Shown here piece by piece: positions 59,674-64,000 of a stretch of DNA of 64,000 nucleotides. The stretch is from Leptotrichia buccalis C-1013-b (GTDB taxonomy: Bacteria > Fusobacteriota > Fusobacteriia > Fusobacteriales > Leptotrichiaceae). The position numbers were made by a program, and so were the translations under genes. The notes below the pieces were generated by a model. That model made no database searches. It was not told where the DNA came from and worked only from the letters and a program-made list of their open reading frames with translations. The stretch is taken from positions 1,364,001 to 1,428,000 of the forward strand of contig NC_013192.1 of NCBI RefSeq assembly GCF_000023905.1, in the 5' to 3' direction. The stretch's first letter is position 1; each line of letters starts with the position of its first letter.

Positions 59674-60207
59674 CTACATTTTCTGTCTTTTAATAAAACT
59701 TATTACAAAAAAAACTATTCCTACAGCTAAAAGAGGAGTATTTTTTATTAAAATTCCAATAGCCAGAGCGTATGTTCCTCCCCATGCAAATTTTTTAACA
59801 AAGCCATGTTCCTCTATCTTTCTATCAATTTTCGCTTCCATTTCTTTTAGCTTCAAAACCATATTATCAACCTTTTCTGCCATTTCCTTTTTATTTTCCC
59901 AAAGTATCTCGTCATCTTTTGTTGCAAATCCCCAGCCACTTTTCAAAAGCATATTAATATAAATCCTATTATATAAAAAACTAAATACCACCAATATCAA
60001 AAACATTAGTAAAGGCAACATCATATGGGATATAACCATTATTGTCAAAAGCATCCAGCCGGTATTCCAGTCTTTCCTATAAAACGGAACAAGAAAACCG
60101 AAAAAGAAAGTTACCCAGGAAAATCCAATTTTCACTATCTTTATCTCCTCTTCTTTGCTCAATGTTATCTCTTTCTTGAAGTACCTATTTCTACTATTCA
60201 TTTCCAT
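59674..60207 (-). CDS. DUF2628/HrgC-like membrane protein
   Basis: 177 residues. It begins with a cytosolic KKEITLSKEEEIKIVKIG segment, then TMs FSWVTFFFGFLVPFYRKDW and LLTIMVISHMMLPLLMFLIL, the pattern FLYNRIYINMLLKSGWGF of DUF2628-type proteins, a coiled segment (KKEMAEKVDNMVLKLKEMEA) and a last TM before KRQKM. It has a GGAGG site. A 25-bp element shared with the gene at 55449 lies upstream. First gene of the island on this strand. Confidence 0.68.
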   Translation of the reverse strand: MEMNSRNRYFKKEITLSKEEEIKIVKIGFSWVTFFFGFLVPFYRKDWNTGWMLLTIMVISHMMLPLLMFLILVVFSFLYNRIYINMLLKSGWGFATKDDEILWENKKEMAEKVDNMVLKLKEMEAKIDRKIEEHGFVKKFAWGGTYALAIGILIKNTPLLAVGIVFFVISFIKRQKM

Positions 60208-60275
60208 ATCTAAAATCCTCCCATCATGTTTTTTTATATAGAATTTAAAAATCTTATTTCACTTTAACAATATGC

Positions 60276-60300
60276 TTTTTAGATTAAAGGAATATTAGAG
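60276..60300. repeat. 25-bp element, copy 2
   Basis: Matches 56286-56310 at 23 of 25 positions, about 70-95 bp before the start of the DUF2628-like gene. Confidence 0.4.
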
Positions 60301-60451
60301 GAAAAAATTATTTTTATTTTTTGAATAACAAGATTTGTAATTTTCTGAATGTGAAATGCAATAAAAAAATGTTTAATAAGATTATACAAAAAAAATGAGA
60401 AAATTAAATACAGGGATTTACGAAAATGAATAATCCCTGCAAAAATAAAAA

Positions 60452-60970
60452 TTAATAGACTACTTTCAATCCTTCTTCCTCCAGTTCCTGCTGTCTTATT
60501 TCCAGAAACTGAACATTTATCATATAGAGAATTTGAAAAAGTTCATCATTTGTGCTGATTGAATTATCTATAAAATCTCCAATAAATAACATATCCTGAA
60601 AAGCGAGCGCCTTATTTGTCGGAAGTTCCAGTAAATAATAGTCTCCTTCTTCTTTATTTATTGTCTGTTTTGTAAGATATTCGACTGCATAGTCTGAAGC
60701 TGTTATATAACGGTACATATCGCCATCATATTTACACCTCATTTGAAATACGACAAGCCTTCTTTCCTTTAATGCTTTAACAATTTCAGGATTTGCCACT
60801 TCAGGCGGTATTTCCTCATCTTTATATTTTTCTGTATCTTCATAAATTAATCTTGCTTTACTGTTTGTTTTTAGCTCCTTAGGAATATAGCACATGATTT
60901 TTTCAATCTGTTTCGCAGAGAAACTTAAACTAGAAAATATAAATGCCAGTATAACAATAATTTTTTTCAT
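60452..60970 (-). CDS. Secreted protein of unknown family (172 aa)
   Basis: Signal peptide MKKIIVILAFIFSSLSFSAK; mature part with IEKIMCYIPKELKTNSKARL, ALKERRLVVFQMRCKYDGDM and a C-terminal helix IRQQELEEEGLKVV. Two Cys (IMCYI, MRCKY) may pair. ATG 60970 has AAAGGAA upstream; a longer frame reaches 61060 but would bury the signal peptide. No family recognised. Confidence 0.7.
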   Translation of the reverse strand: MKKIIVILAFIFSSLSFSAKQIEKIMCYIPKELKTNSKARLIYEDTEKYKDEEIPPEVANPEIVKALKERRLVVFQMRCKYDGDMYRYITASDYAVEYLTKQTINKEEGDYYLLELPTNKALAFQDMLFIGDFIDNSISTNDELFQILYMINVQFLEIRQQELEEEGLKVVY

Positions 60971-61203
60971 TTTATTTCCTTTCATATATGCAACATAAAG
61001 TAAAAATTTGATTTTAAAGTTATTTAAATACATTATATAACAGAAAAAGGTTTTTCTCAAATAAAATCTTTAAAAATGGCTAAAAGTTACTTTACTACAA
61101 AATAAAATAAATAAAAATAGAAGTAAAATATCTCTCATTTTATTTTAATATCTTAATGATAATATATTTTACAAGAAAAATTTAGGAAAGGGGAACAATC
61201 AAA

Positions 61204-61800
61204 ATGGAAAAAAATATTAATAAATTTAAAATGGAAGAATTGGGACTGCTGATATTAAATACAGCCTGCTACTCAGCATTAGTTATCACATCTGTAATAA
61301 TTTTGCTGACAGTTTTAAGTTCTTTGTTATCAAAAAAGATAATTCTTGCCGATTATTCAAAACAGTCTTTTGAAGTTAATGAACTGCTTAAATTTTTAGT
61401 ATTTTACCCTATTGGGGAAGAGCTCTTATTGAGAGGACTAATACTTCAATTTTTAAAGAAAAAGACAAAATATGCCAATTTAATTCAGGCTGTAATTTTT
61501 GGAATACTTCACCTGAATCCAATTAAGATTATATACACAACAATATCAGGTATCTTTTTCGGAAATGTGCGACTAAGACCCAGTCCAATCTGGTGGACAA
61601 TTTTACTGCATTCAACATTCAATCTTGTTTCAATATTTCTATATAAGCCTTTTATAATTACAATTGAAAAGATATTTTATCTTCAAAATATGCCAATAAT
61701 AACATTAATTATTGTATTTATTCCACCTTTATTTATATTTGATTATACTCTTAAACAACTTAAAAATAAATTTAATTATGAAAAACTTTACAAAGCATAA
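61204..61800 (+). CDS. CPBP-family intramembrane protease
   Basis: 198 residues with about five to six TMs. The Abi/CPBP motifs are present: GEELLLRGLIL (Glu-Glu and Arg), FGILHL (His) and a later LLHSTFNL (His, Asn). These glutamic-type or metallo-type intramembrane proteases cleave prenylated or membrane substrates; in Gram-positive bacteria many sit beside bacteriocin or surface-peptide loci. Alone on the plus strand with an AAAGGGG site, it separates the secreted island from the two-component operon. Confidence 0.85.
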   Translation: MEKNINKFKMEELGLLILNTACYSALVITSVIILLTVLSSLLSKKIILADYSKQSFEVNELLKFLVFYPIGEELLLRGLILQFLKKKTKYANLIQAVIFGILHLNPIKIIYTTISGIFFGNVRLRPSPIWWTILLHSTFNLVSIFLYKPFIITIEKIFYLQNMPIITLIIVFIPPLFIFDYTLKQLKNKFNYEKLYKA

Positions 61801-61814
61801 TTTTTTAACAAAAA

Positions 61815-61851
61815 AATATCCTCTTCAGTATATTAAACTTTAGAGGATATT
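61815..61851. terminator. Bidirectional terminator
   Basis: AATATCCTCT pairs with AGAGGATATT (10 bp, 17-nt loop), with A-rich and T-rich flanks, between the convergent CPBP and PepSY genes. Confidence 0.7.
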
Positions 61852-61859
61852 TTACTTTA

Positions 61860-62471
61860 CTAATGTTCATTTACTTCCCATTTTATTACTTCACCTGTTA
61901 TAGCATCAATGTCAAACTTATACTCTGTATTTTTATATACAATTCTTCCTTCATAAATCTTTCTTCCTTTTTCACTATCCAGCTGAATATTTGTAACATT
62001 GATTTTTTTTGCACCAGTAATCCGTGCAACTGCTATTTCTTTCGCTTTTTCAATTCCAATATATTTTGGTGTTTTTCTTATTTCTGTATCGCTTCCATTT
62101 GTATTAATGATTTTACCATTATCTCTTATTGTTGTTGAAGCCGATATTCGGTCTTTTTGACTGTAACTCAGAACTTTTCCTGTATTTGCATCAATATTGT
62201 ATTTATATTTTTTTCGTTCTGTATAAAATTCTATTTCATAAATAAATTTTCTATTTTCTTTATCTAAACGAATTTTAGTCATTTTTGCAGAATTTTTTGC
62301 CACTTTTGAATGATTTAACGCAAGCTGCTTTGCCTGTTCAATCGAAATTTTCACATCAACATTCAAAACTCTTACTGTTTTAGTCTTTTTACCTGTATTT
62401 CCATTTGCAAAAACTCCTGTCATTATGATAAAAAATACTATAAGTAGTTTTTTTAAAAAATTATTTTTCAT
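61860..62471 (-). CDS. Secreted protein with two PepSY domains
   Basis: Signal peptide (LLIVFFIIMTGVFANG), then two PepSY units: ISIEQAKQLALNHSKVAKNS to YKYNIDANTGKVLSYSQKD, and IEKAKEIAVARITGAKKINV to YKFDIDAITGEVIKWEV. PepSY domains are extracytoplasmic regulators or inhibitors. It overlaps the histidine kinase by 4 bp (ATGA), so it belongs to the same operon and may tune the sensor; that link is inferred from position. Confidence 0.88.
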   Translation of the reverse strand: MKNNFLKKLLIVFFIIMTGVFANGNTGKKTKTVRVLNVDVKISIEQAKQLALNHSKVAKNSAKMTKIRLDKENRKFIYEIEFYTERKKYKYNIDANTGKVLSYSQKDRISASTTIRDNGKIINTNGSDTEIRKTPKYIGIEKAKEIAVARITGAKKINVTNIQLDSEKGRKIYEGRIVYKNTEYKFDIDAITGEVIKWEVNEH

Positions 62472-63832
62472 TTTCTCTCCTTCTTTAACTTAAATATAAA
62501 CGAACTTCCTTTTCCAATTTCACTTTCTGCATAAATTTCTCCTTTGTGTGCCTCTATAATCCATTTTACCATTGATAATCCAAGCCCTAGATTTTCTGTC
62601 GTTCTGGAACTTTCAACCTGATAAAACCGTCCCCAGATTTTAGGTATATTTTCTTTTTCTATACCGATTCCATCATCAATAACTTTACATATTGCAAAAT
62701 CTTTATCCTGCGTTAATTTTATCCATATATTACCGTTTTCGCGGCCATAGTTAATTGCATTTGAAATTAAATTTACAAAAATTCTCATAATCATCGTCTC
62801 ATCACCAACAATAAAAATATTTTCCTCTATTTCAGAATGAATTTTTATATTTTTACTGTCTGCATTATGTTGCTGGCTGTCAGCAATAAGATGTGTCATT
62901 TCACTAATATTTATTTTTTCAAAATTAAGTTTCTGATTACCTCTGTCCATTCTTGATAAAGTTAGAAGCTGTGAGATTAATTTTGACATTTTTTTAGTTT
63001 CATCCAATACAGAAGAAATTGTATCTTTTGCATTTTCTATTGAAGTTAGATTTTCAAGACCGTATTCACATTCAGAAATAATAATTGCTACAGGTGTACG
63101 CAACTCGTGTGAAACATCTGATGTAAACTGCGCTTCTCTTTCAAAGGAGTTTTGCAGCCTGTCAAACATTGTATCAAATGTATTTGCCAAAGTATAAATT
63201 TCATCATTTCCTTCTCCAATGTTAATTCTTTGTGTCAAATCGTTTCCTTCATTGATTTTTTCCACTGCTTCCCTTATTTTTTCTATTGGTTTAAATGCTT
63301 TCTTTGTTATAAAGTATCCGCTTATTGCCGAAAATACAAGGAAAAACGGTAATACAATCAAAGAAATCAAAACAATTGTTTCAATAACATTTTCCACTTC
63401 TGTTGCAGGAGCAATTCCACGAATATGAATAATGCCATAGCCTGAAAAATTCTTTTTACTGTCAAAAATATACCATTTTTTATTTTTATGTTTTATAATT
63501 CTCACATCATTTTTATCGGAAAAAGTTTCATCATATTCAAAATCCAGCGGAATATCCCCATAAATAAATCCTGTTTCATCATCATAAACCGACAAATGGA
63601 CATTATTGTTAAAAATAATAAAATCATTGTCAATCGTAAGTTCACCATCATAAACTTCAATTTCGTCGAATGCCGAAACTACAGAACTTTTTAAATTTTT
63701 ATAAGCGTCTGCACGTACAAGATTTTCACTGATATAAATTATTGTTATAAGAAATATGACTATAAGACTTATCATAAGACCGATATACCAGAAAGTTATT
63801 TTGGACTTTATAGAAAGTTTATTCATTTTCAT
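62468..63832 (-). CDS. Sensor histidine kinase
   Basis: About 454 residues: N-terminal TM (ITFWYIGLMISLIVIFLITI), an extracytoplasmic sensor region of about 130 residues, a second TM (LISLIVLPFFLVFSAISGYF), a HAMP linker, the HisKA box FTSDVSHELRTPVAII (phospho-His), and HATPase motifs NLISNAINYG, IDDGIGIEKENI and GLGLSMVKWIIEAH. ATG 63832 follows GAGGG by 6 nt and overlaps the end of the response regulator. With the PepSY gene it forms one operon. The stimulus is unknown. Confidence 0.93.
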   Translation of the reverse strand: MKMNKLSIKSKITFWYIGLMISLIVIFLITIIYISENLVRADAYKNLKSSVVSAFDEIEVYDGELTIDNDFIIFNNNVHLSVYDDETGFIYGDIPLDFEYDETFSDKNDVRIIKHKNKKWYIFDSKKNFSGYGIIHIRGIAPATEVENVIETIVLISLIVLPFFLVFSAISGYFITKKAFKPIEKIREAVEKINEGNDLTQRINIGEGNDEIYTLANTFDTMFDRLQNSFEREAQFTSDVSHELRTPVAIIISECEYGLENLTSIENAKDTISSVLDETKKMSKLISQLLTLSRMDRGNQKLNFEKINISEMTHLIADSQQHNADSKNIKIHSEIEENIFIVGDETMIMRIFVNLISNAINYGRENGNIWIKLTQDKDFAICKVIDDGIGIEKENIPKIWGRFYQVESSRTTENLGLGLSMVKWIIEAHKGEIYAESEIGKGSSFIFKLKKERK

Positions 63833-64000
63833 TATCAACCCTCAGGACATAACCCAATCCACGAATGGTATGAATAAGTTTTGGAGTATAGCTGTCATCA
63901 ATTTTTTTCCTCAAATATCTGATGTAAACATCTATAACGTTGGTTCCACCTTCGTATTCATAATTCCATATATGGTCTTCTATTCGTTCTCTTGGTAAAA
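63819..64000 (-). CDS. OmpR-type response regulator, C-terminal part (partial)
   Basis: The last 60 codons of a response regulator that continues past the right edge: LPRERIEDHIWNYEYEGGTN and VIDVYIRYLRKKIDD, then IHTIRGLGYVLR, the wHTH trans_reg_C recognition helix and wing. Its stop overlaps the kinase start. The receiver domain is outside the window. Confidence 0.92.
   Translation of the reverse strand, partial: LPRERIEDHIWNYEYEGGTNVIDVYIRYLRKKIDDSYTPKLIHTIRGLGYVLRVDNENE

Noticed and set aside
1-64000. tRNA and rRNA genes
   Set aside because: I looked for cloverleaf-like GC-rich segments and conserved T-loop sequence and saw none; a weak one could have been missed without a covariance search.

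Overview
The window is AT-rich DNA with Fusobacteriota-type gene content. It carries many small lipoproteins, DKNYY-repeat proteins, a TtcA-like pair and a compact translation and protein-quality-control core. I infer Leptotrichia or a close relative; this rests on gene content and style only, since no database search was possible.

Layout. 1-8.8 kb: the end of a membrane-protein gene, gltX, a flavodoxin-fold oxidoreductase, yjdF behind a structured leader that looks like a yjdF (azaaromatic) riboswitch, then a duplicated patchwork of nitroreductases and small lipoproteins with visible recombination scars, nfo and a TfoX-N protein. 8.8-16.4 kb: a SpoU methyltransferase and three tandem, secreted DKNYY-repeat proteins. 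16.4-20.2 kb: HIT protein, rpiB, thioesterase and khpA on the minus strand; ttcA-like, DUF4911 and a RHH/RelE-type toxin-antitoxin pair on the plus strand. 20.2-23.7 kb: rsmA, hpt, an unassigned ~210-nt plus-strand RNA candidate with two interleaved long helices, and infC-rpmI-rplT with a long leader and an apparent AUA start. 23.76-24.70 kb: an IS630-type element with an intact -1 frameshift arrangement, next to a decayed DKNYY gene. 25-38.9 kb: two housekeeping blocks, tig-clpP-clpX-lon and rimP-nusA-ylxR/L7Ae-infB-rbfA-recJ. 39.0-39.6 kb: a nine-repeat CRISPR array read on the minus strand, with no cas genes in view.

40-42.7 kb: split chromate transporter genes, a Sel1 lipoprotein and a TPR protein. 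42.85-47.78 kb: two inverted copies of a ~150-bp MITE bracket a four-gene module: a second ttcA-like gene, trehalose-6-phosphate hydrolase, a CinA N-domain protein and an FtsZ-derived protein that has lost the tubulin/FtsZ GTP-binding signature. 47.8-60.2 kb: a long minus-strand accessory island of signal-peptide, lipoprotein and small membrane proteins, with duplicated DUF6683-like genes, a duplicated four-TM family, truncated chimeras and decayed genes. 60.4-64 kb: a secreted protein, a CPBP protease and a response regulator-histidine kinase-PepSY operon that runs off the right edge.

Best candidates for something undescribed are the FtsZ-like protein without a GTP signature, the interleaved-helix RNA at 21.8-22.05 kb, and the DUF6683-like/four-TM surface island.
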